DNA of 64,000 nt from Luteibacter jiangsuensis (lineage in GTDB: Bacteria > Pseudomonadota > Gammaproteobacteria > Xanthomonadales > Rhodanobacteraceae). The notes below the pieces were generated by a model, which searched no databases, was not told where the DNA came from, and saw only the letters and a program-made list of their open reading frames with translations. Shown piece by piece: positions 18,581 to 27,745 of this stretch. Made by a program: the position numbers and the translations under genes. Within the stretch, counting starts at the first letter, position 1. Every line of letters begins with the position of its first letter. The stretch is from positions 248,001 to 312,000 of the forward strand of contig NZ_JAUSSK010000002.1 of the NCBI RefSeq assembly GCF_030812295.1. The letters are read 5' to 3'.

Positions 18581-21500
18581 TTATGGCTTCCGCTCCACCG
18601 TCATCGCGCCGCCACCGGGGGCGCGTGCCTGCACACCGCGGTCGTAAAGCGATTCGACCAGAGCCGGGGGAATGATGAACTTGCCTGCGTTGGTCGCCTT
18701 GATCCGGTAGACGAACTCCTGCACGTCGCGGCTGGCGTAGCCGTAGACGACCACCCGATCTTCGCGGACATCGGCGTACTCGGGTTTCCAGGTGGACTCC
18801 GGGTTGCCGATCGGCGAGCGCCACGCCGGCGTCCCGTTGTCTCCCTCCGCGCCCTCTTCCCCCTCCGACGCCGTCTCGTCGGAAGAAGCCGATTCCGCTT
18901 CCGGCGCTTCCGGCGCTGCCACCGTGTCGAGCACGGGCTCGAATCCGCCGGGCAGCAGGTCGACGATCGCGACGTTGTCGACACCTTCGTCCTTCGTCGC
19001 GCGGATGCGCAGATGCACGTCGATCTCGTCGCCGGTACTCACGCTGTCCACCGACTTGCCCTTGGTGTCCGTGTAAGTGCGGGTGATCTCCAGGCCATCC
19101 TTGCGCGTATCGCTGGCCGGCTTGCGGTCGAAGCCGGTCTGCGCCACACCGTACCAGCCGGTGGAGTCCGCGTCGTTGACCAGCCGGAGACGCTGCGTGC
19201 CGCTGGGCCAGTGCCCATCCAGGATCGAACCCTTCGGCGCACCGATCGGCGCGACCGTACCGTTCGCCGCCACCGCACCGATCGAAAGCCTGGAAAGATC
19301 GCCCGCTTCCTTCGCCCACGCATCCAGCGCAAGGATGATCATCGCGGAGGACAAGGTGTTGTAGTGGCCGTTACCGAGCGGTCTTACCAGGTTCCCGACG
19401 GTCTCCGGCGGCAGCGCTTTCGCCAGGTCGGGAAAGTGCTTCGACAGCAGGTAGAGCACCGTGGCATCGCGAATGGGCGCATCGTAATAGTCGCCGTATA
19501 CGTAAGGCTCGTCCGCGGGCTTGCGCACCAGGATCTTGCGTGGACCGGCAATCAGGTCGCTGGCGAGGCGATCCTGGTGGAGCAGCTTGTAAGAGGCCGC
19601 CAGCCACGCGGCGGAAAGATCGTTCTTCCACTCGTTCGGATGGACTTCCTGCAGGCGGCGCTGCAGGGAAGCGAGATCGTTCGTGGTGACATTGCCCTGC
19701 CGTGTCAGCAGGTAGATGGCGTAAGCCCTCTGACGCATCTCCACCAGCGAGTCGCCGCTGTCGGCGGCGGCGATCTGGCGGAGAGCCTCGTCGGCCGAAG
19801 CCAACATGTCATGCGGCACGGTCACGCCGCGATCGCTCGCTTCCACGAGGTAATGCACGGCGTAGTCGGTGGCGAAGGTGTGCGTGTCCGGCGTCGCCGT
19901 CCACAGGCCGAAGCCACCTTGCCCGTTCTGCCTCGCGCGCAAGGTATCGAACAAGGCGGCGACCGGGTCCGACGGGGGCGGTGCGTCGCCGGACATCCGG
20001 GCTGGCCTCACATCGCCAAATTCGGGGTGCTGCCCGAGGATCAGGGCCGGCATCGCCGCGCTGATCACCTGCTCGGTGCAGTAGTGCGAGAAGTCCACGA
20101 GATACGCGGCGAGCCCGCGAGCCAGCACGACCGGCACGGTGGAGAAGGCCGCGTCGCGCTTGGCGTACTCGTCGTGCATGTCGCGCAGGCCGGTCACATC
20201 GCTACGCGAGTGCGCATCGACATGTCCGAAGGCGAGATCCGTGCGCATGGGCGACGCCGGACGCACCGACAGGTCGACGCCCTGCTTCGCGGACTTGCCG
20301 TTATAGGCCGCCGTGAAGCCAAGGTTGCCCGAGCCCAGCTTGTCCGTCGCGCGCACGCGGAAAACCGCCACGCCTTCGCGCATCTCGCCAAGATTCAACG
20401 TTTTCGTCGCGTCACCCACGATCTGCAACTGGGGTCCCAGTTTGAGTCCCACCGCGACGGGCACTTCCTTTCCTCCCAGGCCAGTCAGGTTGTTCGCCAC
20501 GCCAACGCTGACTTCCGCCTCGTCGCCCGGGGCAAGCGTGGTGGGTACGTTCGGTGAAAGGACGAAGTCACCACGGACGGTGGTGGCGCTTTCGAACGTG
20601 CCGATGCGGTCCGGCGACACGCTGATCGCCATGACGCGCAGCTTGCCGTTGAAGTAGTCGGGTACCTTGTAGGTCAGGTCGCGCGATCCATCGATATCGA
20701 CGATGCCCGACCAGTACGCCACCGGCTTGTCGCGTTTGCGCCGGAACGGATTCAGTTGGCGACCCATCGCGCCGTCGGCATCGCCGCCTGGTGCGGCCAT
20801 CGCCATCAGCTTCTGGAAATCGGGAATGATGAGATCGAGGATCTGCGAAGTGGACACCTCGAGCATGCGCTTGCGAAAGAAGTACTGCAGCGGGTCGCCA
20901 AGCTTGTAACGCGCCACTTGCAGAATGCCTTCGTCCACGGCGAAGACCACGGCGCGCGTCGTGTTGGGCGAGGTGACGTGGAAGGTTACGGTATCGCCGG
21001 GCTTCACCAGGGCCGGGGCTTCCACGGCGATTCCGTTGCGGCGCGCGTCCATGTTCACCGAGAACGGCACCACGCCGAACGACAGCGGACTCATGAATAT
21101 CTCGTCCGAAGATGGATCACGCACGTATTGCACGTTGATATAGCCGTTGCCTTCGAAGTCCGCGGGCACGGCGATGTGCTGCACCGTGCTCGTGGTATCG
21201 GCGTGGAACCAGGCGTGTGCGTAGACCTTGTCGCGTTCGATGGTGATGAGGCCGCTACCGGCATAGGGCGCGCGGATGGCGATGTCCACCGCCTCGCCCG
21301 GCGCATAATCGTTCTTGGACAACGTGAGCTGCAGTTCCGCGTTGCGTTCCAACGACCGGGAAACGTTGCCCTCGCCGGCGACCGACCATGCCACGCGATT
21401 GACTTCCTTGCCGTTGGCATCCTTCACCACCAGGGCGAAATTACCCGGCTTGTCCGTCGGAAGCGCCAGGTCGATCCCAGCGGCCGGAATAACCAGCGGC

Positions 21501-24500
21501 ACTTCCGACAACGTCGACTCGCGCGCCTTCGATTCGTACTTGAAGACACCGGAATCCTGCTTCGTGAGCACGGAGACGTAACGTGTTTCCACGATCGCCT
21601 GCTTCAGCCCTGGCAGATCCATGCGCTTCGCGTTCGGGTCGATCGCCACGAGGTTGACGCTTCGCTTCGCATCGCGGCTCACATAGTCGAGATTGTCGAC
21701 GGACTTGTATCCGACGAGCCAGTCGTTCGAGGACACCATGCCCTGTGTAGCCGCGGCGACGCTGCGCCCGCCTTCCGCTTCATGGGCCTTGGCGAGGAAG
21801 TACAGTTGATAGGTGGCGTCGGCGTACTTGGACAGGTCCAGCGAAAACTCCGCGTGGCCCTTGTCGTCGGTCTTCACGTCGGCCAGCTTCTCCTCGAAGC
21901 CTTCCTTCGCCCGGCGTATGTCGTAGAAGTGGTAATCCTTGTAGCTCGGGAACGAGGGGAACGCCGGGCGGAGGGTGAGCGAGCCCTCGACGCGGCGGTC
22001 CGCGGCGGGCGTACCGAACAGGTTCCTCACATCGACCAAGGCCTTCAACTGCGCGGGTTTGACCCAACCTTCGGTCACCGCCGTGGAGAGCGCCGCCGAG
22101 ACCTTCATCCGGTCCGGCTGGAATTCCTTCACCTGGACAGTGGTACTGCCGATCTGAGAGTACGGCTTACCGTCCTTGGCGATATACAGGTTCACCGTCC
22201 AATTGCCCGTCGGCGAGGATTCGGCGGTGGTGTGGTCGAGCTCGGCGAAACCCGCGGCATCCATGGCGATCGTTTGCTGGCGCACCGTGGTACCGCGTGG
22301 GTCCACCACCTCGGCGATCAGCGGCATGCCTGCGACGCTTCGCGTCCAGCTGTTGGCACGCACGATCATTCCCACATGGAAGAGGTCGCCCGGCCGGTAG
22401 ATACCGCGATCGGAGAACAGGTATCCCGACAGCTGGCCCTGGCTGTGTGCATTCGGCTCACCGCCGATGTCGAAGCGGGAGAAGTCCAGGGTGCGGTCGT
22501 ACGACGTCACCGGCAGGAAAGACAGGTCGTCCCCCTGGCGTACCACGTACATGGCCGGGGCCTTCTCTTGCGTGAAACCCTTGAGATTGGCGAAGTGCGC
22601 GCGGCCATCCGCACCGGTGCTCTGGGTGAACAGCGTGCTGCCGTTCTTCGCGATGACCGCCACGGAGGCGCCGCCCACCGGGGAGCCGCTGTGGATGGAT
22701 TGCACGAAGATATCCTGGCTACCGTCGAGCGATTTCTTGGCGATGACGCCGAGATCGGTGATGACGACGAGGCGCTCGTCCTTCGGCCAATCGTAGGGAG
22801 CGGTATCGCTATCGTCCTCGCGAGCGGCATCGGCCACCGCGCTATCCGCATCCCCTCCCGCTTCGCGGGCCGCCGCCTCGCGCGCGGCCTTTTCGCGACG
22901 TTCGCGTGCTTCCTGCTCCGCCTTGGCGTCGTAGCCAGAGAGCTTGACCAGGAAAATGCCGCGCTTGCCGGCGGCCAGGTATTGGCCCAGGTCGAAACCT
23001 TCGTAGTGCGCCTTGCCGGGGCCTTCGTCCGGGAAGGAGACTTTCTTGACGAAGCGGTCCACGATGTGGTCCGGAGTGAAACCATACATCTCCGGCTTTG
23101 CATAGCTGCCCGAGTTGAGCGACACGAGGTGCTGCAGCTGGTCCGGCAGCACGCGGCCGACCTCCACGCGCATGCCCGGAATGTTGCGCGACACCACCGA
23201 GACGCGACGATCGCCGCTGAGCGAAAGCAGCGATCCATCCGCCATGAAGCGAAGCAGGCGCGGGTACTCTGGAACGGTAAGCATGTCGGCCCGCGCCTTG
23301 GGCATCACGTAGCCGCCGAACGAGGTCATGCCCTTGTCCACGCGCACGTAGATACGCTGGCCTGGCTGGGCGTGGTAGCGGAAGCTCTGCGTTTCCGACC
23401 AGTCGTTCTCGGTGGGCACTACCTCCGCTTTCAGCTGGGCGAAGGATCGCAGGTCGGCATCACCCACTTGCGACACCGCATAGTGCTTGTCGTCACCTTC
23501 CGGCACGGCCCATACGTGCAGGTGCTTGGCCAGTTCGTTGTCGCTCACGGGGCCGCCGAAATGCATCACCACCACTTGTTCCGGCTCGAACCGCTCGTTG
23601 TCCACCAGCGTGGCCGAGACCTCGTCGAGCTTCAGGCTGTACTGGCCCGGCACGCGCACCGACGTCGCCAGCGCCTCTTCCGTGCCGTCGCCGCCACGAC
23701 TGCTGCGCACGCCATCGTCGAGCTTGACACCCACGGCACCGTCGTCCCGGGGCAGCTGCAGCGGTTGCGAGTGGACGAAGGCATTAAGACGGCGCTCATC
23801 GTAGGTGACGCTGAACTTCAGGGTGGTCCCGCGCTTCTCCTCGCCATTTCGCAGGTCCAGCGAAAGGCGCTTCTCGAACTGCGTCGCATCCACGGGATAA
23901 TTGAAGCCGAACTGGACGATCGTCTTTTTCTTCGTCGGGTCTTGTGGATCCTGGTAGAACTCACCGTTGACGACCTTCGCGGTGAAGGGTGCGGTGTTGA
24001 AGCTGAAATGGTCGTCGGCCAGCAATACCTGCGGCGCGAACACCTTCGCCTTGTCGAAACTCACCTCGATCCTGCGGCCCACCGGCCAGTCGCCCGCCGG
24101 CACGAAGCGCAGCACGCGGTCGTTTTCCCACGCCCACTGGCCGGGCAACCTGGGGTCCATGGCGATGCCGTCGGTAACCGGCTTGCCCAGCGATTCCAGC
24201 CGGGCCGCCGAGCCGGAGAAGGTCACGGTAAGGGGATGGATCGTCACGGGGACGTGTTCGTAATCGCTGATCGCCGGCGCCGGCGCCTTGAAGCTCACCC
24301 GGTCCGGTTCCGCGGGCCTGGGCCTGTTCTGCCACCACTGCCAACCGAACCATCCGCCGGCGACCAGCAGCAGGGTTCCGGCGATACTGCCGGTGAACTT
24401 CAACGGATGGCTGCGGGCCGCCCGGGCAGTCGCCGGCATCCAGCCGGGTGCCGACCAGGCCATATTGCCGAAAATGGGCCTGAACAACCGGCCAAGCAAC

Positions 24501-24559
24501 CAGAACAGGCCGCGCATGAAGCGCACGGGCAACAAGGCAATGAAGCGAAGCAGATCCAT
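18581..24559 (-). CDS. Bacterial alpha-2-macroglobulin (YfhM-like), thioester type
   Basis: A 1992-residue envelope protein. The N-terminus has a cytoplasmic stretch and one helix (about 60-80, 'LLLVAGGWFGWQWW') rather than the lipobox of E. coli YfhM, so it is probably anchored by a membrane helix. MG-type beta-sandwich domains follow ('SDRGIYRPGDLFHVG', a bait-region neighbour), then the thioester motif CTEQ at C1494-Q1497, and an alpha/alpha toroid ('GGFGLWTATPDTHTFATDYA'). These proteins trap proteases attacking the periplasm; PbpC is thought to repair the wall. The ATG at 24559 has the ribosome site GGAAGG 5 nt upstream. It is unusually long for the family (~1650). Confidence 0.92.
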   Translation of the reverse strand: MDLLRFIALLPVRFMRGLFWLLGRLFRPIFGNMAWSAPGWMPATARAARSHPLKFTGSIAGTLLLVAGGWFGWQWWQNRPRPAEPDRVSFKAPAPAISDYEHVPVTIHPLTVTFSGSAARLESLGKPVTDGIAMDPRLPGQWAWENDRVLRFVPAGDWPVGRRIEVSFDKAKVFAPQVLLADDHFSFNTAPFTAKVVNGEFYQDPQDPTKKKTIVQFGFNYPVDATQFEKRLSLDLRNGEEKRGTTLKFSVTYDERRLNAFVHSQPLQLPRDDGAVGVKLDDGVRSSRGGDGTEEALATSVRVPGQYSLKLDEVSATLVDNERFEPEQVVVMHFGGPVSDNELAKHLHVWAVPEGDDKHYAVSQVGDADLRSFAQLKAEVVPTENDWSETQSFRYHAQPGQRIYVRVDKGMTSFGGYVMPKARADMLTVPEYPRLLRFMADGSLLSLSGDRRVSVVSRNIPGMRVEVGRVLPDQLQHLVSLNSGSYAKPEMYGFTPDHIVDRFVKKVSFPDEGPGKAHYEGFDLGQYLAAGKRGIFLVKLSGYDAKAEQEARERREKAAREAAAREAGGDADSAVADAAREDDSDTAPYDWPKDERLVVITDLGVIAKKSLDGSQDIFVQSIHSGSPVGGASVAVIAKNGSTLFTQSTGADGRAHFANLKGFTQEKAPAMYVVRQGDDLSFLPVTSYDRTLDFSRFDIGGEPNAHSQGQLSGYLFSDRGIYRPGDLFHVGMIVRANSWTRSVAGMPLIAEVVDPRGTTVRQQTIAMDAAGFAELDHTTAESSPTGNWTVNLYIAKDGKPYSQIGSTTVQVKEFQPDRMKVSAALSTAVTEGWVKPAQLKALVDVRNLFGTPAADRRVEGSLTLRPAFPSFPSYKDYHFYDIRRAKEGFEEKLADVKTDDKGHAEFSLDLSKYADATYQLYFLAKAHEAEGGRSVAAATQGMVSSNDWLVGYKSVDNLDYVSRDAKRSVNLVAIDPNAKRMDLPGLKQAIVETRYVSVLTKQDSGVFKYESKARESTLSEVPLVIPAAGIDLALPTDKPGNFALVVKDANGKEVNRVAWSVAGEGNVSRSLERNAELQLTLSKNDYAPGEAVDIAIRAPYAGSGLITIERDKVYAHAWFHADTTSTVQHIAVPADFEGNGYINVQYVRDPSSDEIFMSPLSFGVVPFSVNMDARRNGIAVEAPALVKPGDTVTFHVTSPNTTRAVVFAVDEGILQVARYKLGDPLQYFFRKRMLEVSTSQILDLIIPDFQKLMAMAAPGGDADGAMGRQLNPFRRKRDKPVAYWSGIVDIDGSRDLTYKVPDYFNGKLRVMAISVSPDRIGTFESATTVRGDFVLSPNVPTTLAPGDEAEVSVGVANNLTGLGGKEVPVAVGLKLGPQLQIVGDATKTLNLGEMREGVAVFRVRATDKLGSGNLGFTAAYNGKSAKQGVDLSVRPASPMRTDLAFGHVDAHSRSDVTGLRDMHDEYAKRDAAFSTVPVVLARGLAAYLVDFSHYCTEQVISAAMPALILGQHPEFGDVRPARMSGDAPPPSDPVAALFDTLRARQNGQGGFGLWTATPDTHTFATDYAVHYLVEASDRGVTVPHDMLASADEALRQIAAADSGDSLVEMRQRAYAIYLLTRQGNVTTNDLASLQRRLQEVHPNEWKNDLSAAWLAASYKLLHQDRLASDLIAGPRKILVRKPADEPYVYGDYYDAPIRDATVLYLLSKHFPDLAKALPPETVGNLVRPLGNGHYNTLSSAMIILALDAWAKEAGDLSRLSIGAVAANGTVAPIGAPKGSILDGHWPSGTQRLRLVNDADSTGWYGVAQTGFDRKPASDTRKDGLEITRTYTDTKGKSVDSVSTGDEIDVHLRIRATKDEGVDNVAIVDLLPGGFEPVLDTVAAPEAPEAESASSDETASEGEEGAEGDNGTPAWRSPIGNPESTWKPEYADVREDRVVVYGYASRDVQEFVYRIKATNAGKFIIPPALVESLYDRGVQARAPGGGAMTVERKP

Positions 24560-24883
24560 ATGTCCTTCCGATCCCATTAAGATGAAGGCGCAGTCGCCGC
24601 CGTGCCGCGAATACGGCAAGGCCCGTCCCCCGCATCCGCGGTGACCGGCGTTCGCTTCGTATCCCCGATGTCATGCTGCGCGCGAACCGTGTCGCGGCCG
24701 CGACGGAATTCTGGCATAGCGCGGGACACGATCGGGGCTTTTGCGGGCGTGTTGCAATAGAACGATTCTGAAAATGCTTACCGATCCGATACGCCGTGAT
24801 CCGGCTCACGCATGCCGGGTAACGGCATGTAACGGACGCGAACATTGAGCTATGGTCGCCACATTCGCTGACAACGTGAACAT
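24560..24883. other. 324-nt divergent intergenic region
   Basis: It separates the alpha-2-macroglobulin gene from the HWE kinase gene and must hold promoters for both. The only structure I can see is CATGCC-GGGTAAC-GGCATG near 24811-24829. No small gene with a credible ribosome site is visible. Confidence 0.4.
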
Positions 24884-25915
24884 ATGAACGACGACGCGAC
24901 GGGTCCGATCGAGAGGGCGATCGCCACGGGAGATCACGAATTTCGTGAGTTGGCTGACTTCGCACCCGTGATGATCTGGCGATCGGGGCCGGACAAGCTG
25001 TGCGACTGGTTCAACAAACCCTGGCTTGAATACACCGGCCGCGACATGGCGGCGGAATTGGGCGATGGTTGGGCCACGGGCGTGCATCCGGACGACCTGG
25101 AACGCTGTCTCGACACCTATGTGGATGCGTTCGACGCGCGCAAGCCATTTTCGATGGAGTATCGCCTGCGCCGACACGACGGCCAATACCGCTGGCTGCT
25201 CGACAACGGCGCGCCTTTCCATCGCGGAGGTACGTTCGCCGGCTATTGGGGCAGCTGCGTGGACGTGTCCAACCATCGCGACGCCGAGCGCGCCCAGCGC
25301 ATCGTGATCAACGACCTGAACCACCGCATGAAGAACGTCCTCGCGGTGGTCCAGGCCATGGCGATGCAGAGTTTCACCGACGACCGTCCGCTGGACGTCT
25401 CGATGAGCGCCTTTGGCAGCCGCCTGCGCGCGCTGGCACGCGCGCACGACCTGCTCCTGGACCCCTCGCGCAACGACCTTACCCTGCACGGGGTGATCCA
25501 ATCCGCCGTCGCCCCGCACGACCCAGGAAAGGCCCGGATCACGTTCGCGGGCCCGCCTCTCGTGCTCGATCCGGAAGCCGCCGTGGCGATGGCCATGGCC
25601 ATCCACGAACTGCTGACCAACGCCGCCAAGTACGGTGCGCTGTCCACGCCGTCAGGCACGGTGGCGATCGCCTGGACGTACGTGGAGACGCCGGAACCAG
25701 GCAAGGCTCGCCTGGAATGGAAGGAGCGCGGCGGTCCGGCCGTCGCCGCCCCCATGAGACGCGGATTCGGCACGCGCTTCATCGAACGGGTGCTGTCCGG
25801 CCAGTCGCGCGGCCAGGCCGCCATCCGCTTCGAGCAGGACGGCGTTCGCGCCGTCTTCGAAGCCGCCGCGGGACTGCCCTGGTCCCCTCAGCCCAAGAAA
25901 AATGCCCCGGGTTGA
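24884..25915 (+). CDS. PAS-domain HWE-family histidine kinase
   Basis: A 343-residue cytoplasmic sensor kinase. A PAS domain spans about 18-135 ('LADFAPVMIWRSGPDKLCDW', 'VHPDDLERCLDTY', 'EYRLRRHDGQYRWLLD', PAC-like 'GGTFAGYWGSCVDVS'). The dimerisation/phosphoacceptor helix has 'DLNHRMKNVLAVVQAMA', where His is the phosphorylation site. The ATPase domain has the N-box 'HELLTNAAKYGALS' and the Trp-x-Glu ('LEWKERGGP') that defines the HWE family, with the G-box 'GFGTRFIERVL'. HWE kinases often respond to light or general stress. No response regulator is adjacent; it precedes the ECF42 cluster on the same strand, but 96 nt and a candidate ECF promoter separate them. Confidence 0.88.
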   Translation: MNDDATGPIERAIATGDHEFRELADFAPVMIWRSGPDKLCDWFNKPWLEYTGRDMAAELGDGWATGVHPDDLERCLDTYVDAFDARKPFSMEYRLRRHDGQYRWLLDNGAPFHRGGTFAGYWGSCVDVSNHRDAERAQRIVINDLNHRMKNVLAVVQAMAMQSFTDDRPLDVSMSAFGSRLRALARAHDLLLDPSRNDLTLHGVIQSAVAPHDPGKARITFAGPPLVLDPEAAVAMAMAIHELLTNAAKYGALSTPSGTVAIAWTYVETPEPGKARLEWKERGGPAVAAPMRRGFGTRFIERVLSGQSRGQAAIRFEQDGVRAVFEAAAGLPWSPQPKKNAPG

Positions 25916-25933
25916 ATAAATGTCGGTCGCCCT

Positions 25934-25963
25934 TGTCGATAAGCTCGGGCGACAATCGACGTC
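25934..25963 (+). promoter_or_regulatory. Candidate ECF sigma promoter of the DGPF/ECF42 cluster
   Basis: TGTCGA at 25934-25939 is followed after 17 nt by CGACGTC at 25957-25963. To my recollection ECF42 promoters have TGTCGA in the -35 region and a CG(A/T)C-type -10 element, so this fits an autoregulated promoter. It is 49 nt upstream of the first DGPF gene. The match is by eye and from memory of the family. Confidence 0.5.
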
Positions 25964-26011
25964 TCCATGAACACCGGGAGTCCTTTCCGGTGACCAGCAA
26001 GGAGAACGGCG

Positions 26012-26437
26012 ATGCGTTTCATGGTGATCGTAAGAGCGAACGAGGCCTCCGAAGCCGGCCAGATGCCGAGCGAGGAGATGCTCACGGCCATGGGCAACTA
26101 CAACGAGGAACTGGTCCGGGCCGGCGTCATGCTGGCGGCGGAAGGCCTCCACCCCAGTAGCAAGGGTGCCCGGGTGCGCTTTTCCGGAAATCGCCGCGAC
26201 GTCATCGACGGTCCCTTCGCGGAAGCCCGCGAACTCATCGCCGGCTTCTGGCTCATCCAGGTGCGTTCGCTCGACGAAGCCATCGAGTGGGTGAAGCGCG
26301 CGCCCAACCCATTCGAGGGCGAATCCGAGATCGAGATCCGCCGCATCTTCGAGGCGGAGGATTTCGGCGCCGAGTTCACTCCGGAAGCGCGTGCCCAGGA
26401 AGAACGCCTGCGCGCCGAACTTGCCTCACACCATTGA
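26012..26437 (+). CDS. YCII-related DGPF-domain protein
   Basis: A 141-residue protein with one YCII-type ferredoxin-like domain. It starts 'MRFMVIVRANEASEAG', contains the diagnostic 'VIDGPFAEARELIAGFW' (DGPF motif near residue 67), and ends in an acidic, helical tail. It is cytoplasmic; the molecular function of DGPF proteins is unknown. The family is known to occur next to ECF42-type sigma factors and to be their likely target. It is the first gene of a four-gene run ending in such a sigma factor, 22 nt ahead of a VOC gene. Confidence 0.88.
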   Translation: MRFMVIVRANEASEAGQMPSEEMLTAMGNYNEELVRAGVMLAAEGLHPSSKGARVRFSGNRRDVIDGPFAEARELIAGFWLIQVRSLDEAIEWVKRAPNPFEGESEIEIRRIFEAEDFGAEFTPEARAQEERLRAELASHH

Positions 26438-26459
26438 CCCACGACAGACGGAGTTCGTC

Positions 26460-26912
26460 ATGAAGATCCAGCCTTACCTCTTTTTCAACGGCACCTGCGA
26501 AGCGGCTTTCCGATTCTATGAGAAGGCGCTTGGCGGCAAGATCGGCGAATTGCATCGTTTCAAGGACATGCCGCCACAGGAAGGATCTGGCAGCGACGGC
26601 TGCGGCGGCATGTCGCCGGAGGCGCTCGCGGCCATGGGCGAGAAGGTCATGCACGTGAACCTTGCCGTCGGCGACCAGATGATCATGGGATCGGACAACC
26701 CCGACGATTCCAAGAACGGCATCCAGGGCGTCACCATCACGCTGGGCTTCACCGACGTGGAGGAAGGCCGCAAGGTATTCGAAGCGCTCTCGAAGAACGG
26801 TGACGTGCAGATGCCGTATGGCGAGACTTTCTGGGCCAACGGTTTCGCCATGTTCAAGGATCAGTTCGGGGTGCCCTGGATGATCAACGCCGGCGACAAG
26901 CCCAGCCCGTGA
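26460..26912 (+). CDS. VOC-superfamily (PhnB-like) protein
   Basis: A 150-residue glyoxalase/bleomycin-resistance-fold protein of the PhnB type ('KIQPYLFFNGTCEAAFRFYE' start, 'MHVNLAVGDQMIMGSD', 'FWANGFAMFKDQFGVPWMIN' end). These proteins have paired beta-alpha-beta3 units and often bind metal, but the reaction cannot be predicted. A Gly-rich 'GSDGCGG' insert near residue 45 is typical of PhnB relatives. The ATG at 26460 follows a GGAG-type ribosome site; the track of the frame further upstream is within the previous gene. It sits inside the ECF42/DGPF cluster. Confidence 0.85.
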   Translation: MKIQPYLFFNGTCEAAFRFYEKALGGKIGELHRFKDMPPQEGSGSDGCGGMSPEALAAMGEKVMHVNLAVGDQMIMGSDNPDDSKNGIQGVTITLGFTDVEEGRKVFEALSKNGDVQMPYGETFWANGFAMFKDQFGVPWMINAGDKPSP

Positions 26913-26922
26913 GGAGCCAACC

Positions 26923-27693
26923 ATGCGATTCCTGATAATCCGCAAGGCGGACATCGATAGTGAAGCCGGCGTACGTCCCACGCGCGAACTCATCGAGGCG
27001 ATGGGCGACCACGTGGACACGCTAGCGGCCGACGGCCGTTTTCTCGCCGGCGAAGGCCTGAAACCCAGCCGCGAAGGAGTGCGGGTCACCTTCGGGCCTG
27101 ACAGGAAGGCCGTGATACAGGACGGCCCTTTCGTTGAAACGAAGGAATTGGTCGCCGGCATCAGCATCATCGAGGCCGAATCGATGGACGAAGCCATCGA
27201 CTGGGTGAAAGGCTGGCCGGCGGAGGATGCACACGGTGATGCCGTGGTGGATATCCGGCCGATCGGCTGCCCTGGGGGCCTGGGCGGTTTCGGCGATCCC
27301 AGCGAAGCCGATTCCCCCAAGTCCCGCTACGTCGTGATGTTGAAGGCGAACGAGCGCAGCGAAACCGACTGGAACCCCGGCCCCGAGATTCTCGACCGCA
27401 TGGTCGAGGCCAACCGCGCCGGGCACGAGGCCGGATTCCTCATCGCGGGACATGGGCTGTCGTCCAGCCGTCACGCCAAGCGGGTGGGCTTCAGCAAGGG
27501 TAAGCCCACGGTGTTCGACGGTCCCTTCGCCGAGATCAAGGAGATGGTCGCCGGCTTTTGGGTACTTCGCGTCGACGGTCTCGACGAAGTCATCGCCTGG
27601 ACGGAAACCTATCCATTCCCCGACGGCGAGGACGCCCGGCTGGAAATCCGCGAGCTCTACCGCATGGAAGAACTGATGCCCGTGGCGTCCTGA
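26923..27693 (+). CDS. Tandem YCII/DGPF-domain protein
   Basis: A 256-residue fusion of two DGPF domains. The first (1-~115) has 'MRFLIIRKADIDSEAG' and 'IQDGPFVETKELVAGIS'; the second (~130-250) has 'RYVVMLKANERSETDW' and 'VFDGPFAEIKEMVAGFW'. A Gly/Pro-rich linker joins them. Each half resembles the single-domain protein at 26012, so the gene likely arose by duplication and fusion within this cluster. The function is unknown; its place directly ahead of the sigma factor gene is characteristic of ECF42 loci. Confidence 0.85.
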   Translation: MRFLIIRKADIDSEAGVRPTRELIEAMGDHVDTLAADGRFLAGEGLKPSREGVRVTFGPDRKAVIQDGPFVETKELVAGISIIEAESMDEAIDWVKGWPAEDAHGDAVVDIRPIGCPGGLGGFGDPSEADSPKSRYVVMLKANERSETDWNPGPEILDRMVEANRAGHEAGFLIAGHGLSSSRHAKRVGFSKGKPTVFDGPFAEIKEMVAGFWVLRVDGLDEVIAWTETYPFPDGEDARLEIRELYRMEELMPVAS

Positions 27694-27745
27694 TTGCCGC
27701 AACGCGGCTTGCCACGCATGGCGGCGGATGCTGTCATGCGTGGCC

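Noticed and set aside
20756-24580. 1274-codon open frame on the plus strand opposite the alpha-2-macroglobulin gene
   Set aside because: High GC makes long antisense frames common; the translation is His/Arg/Val-rich without any domain, and the minus strand holds a clear full-length protein.
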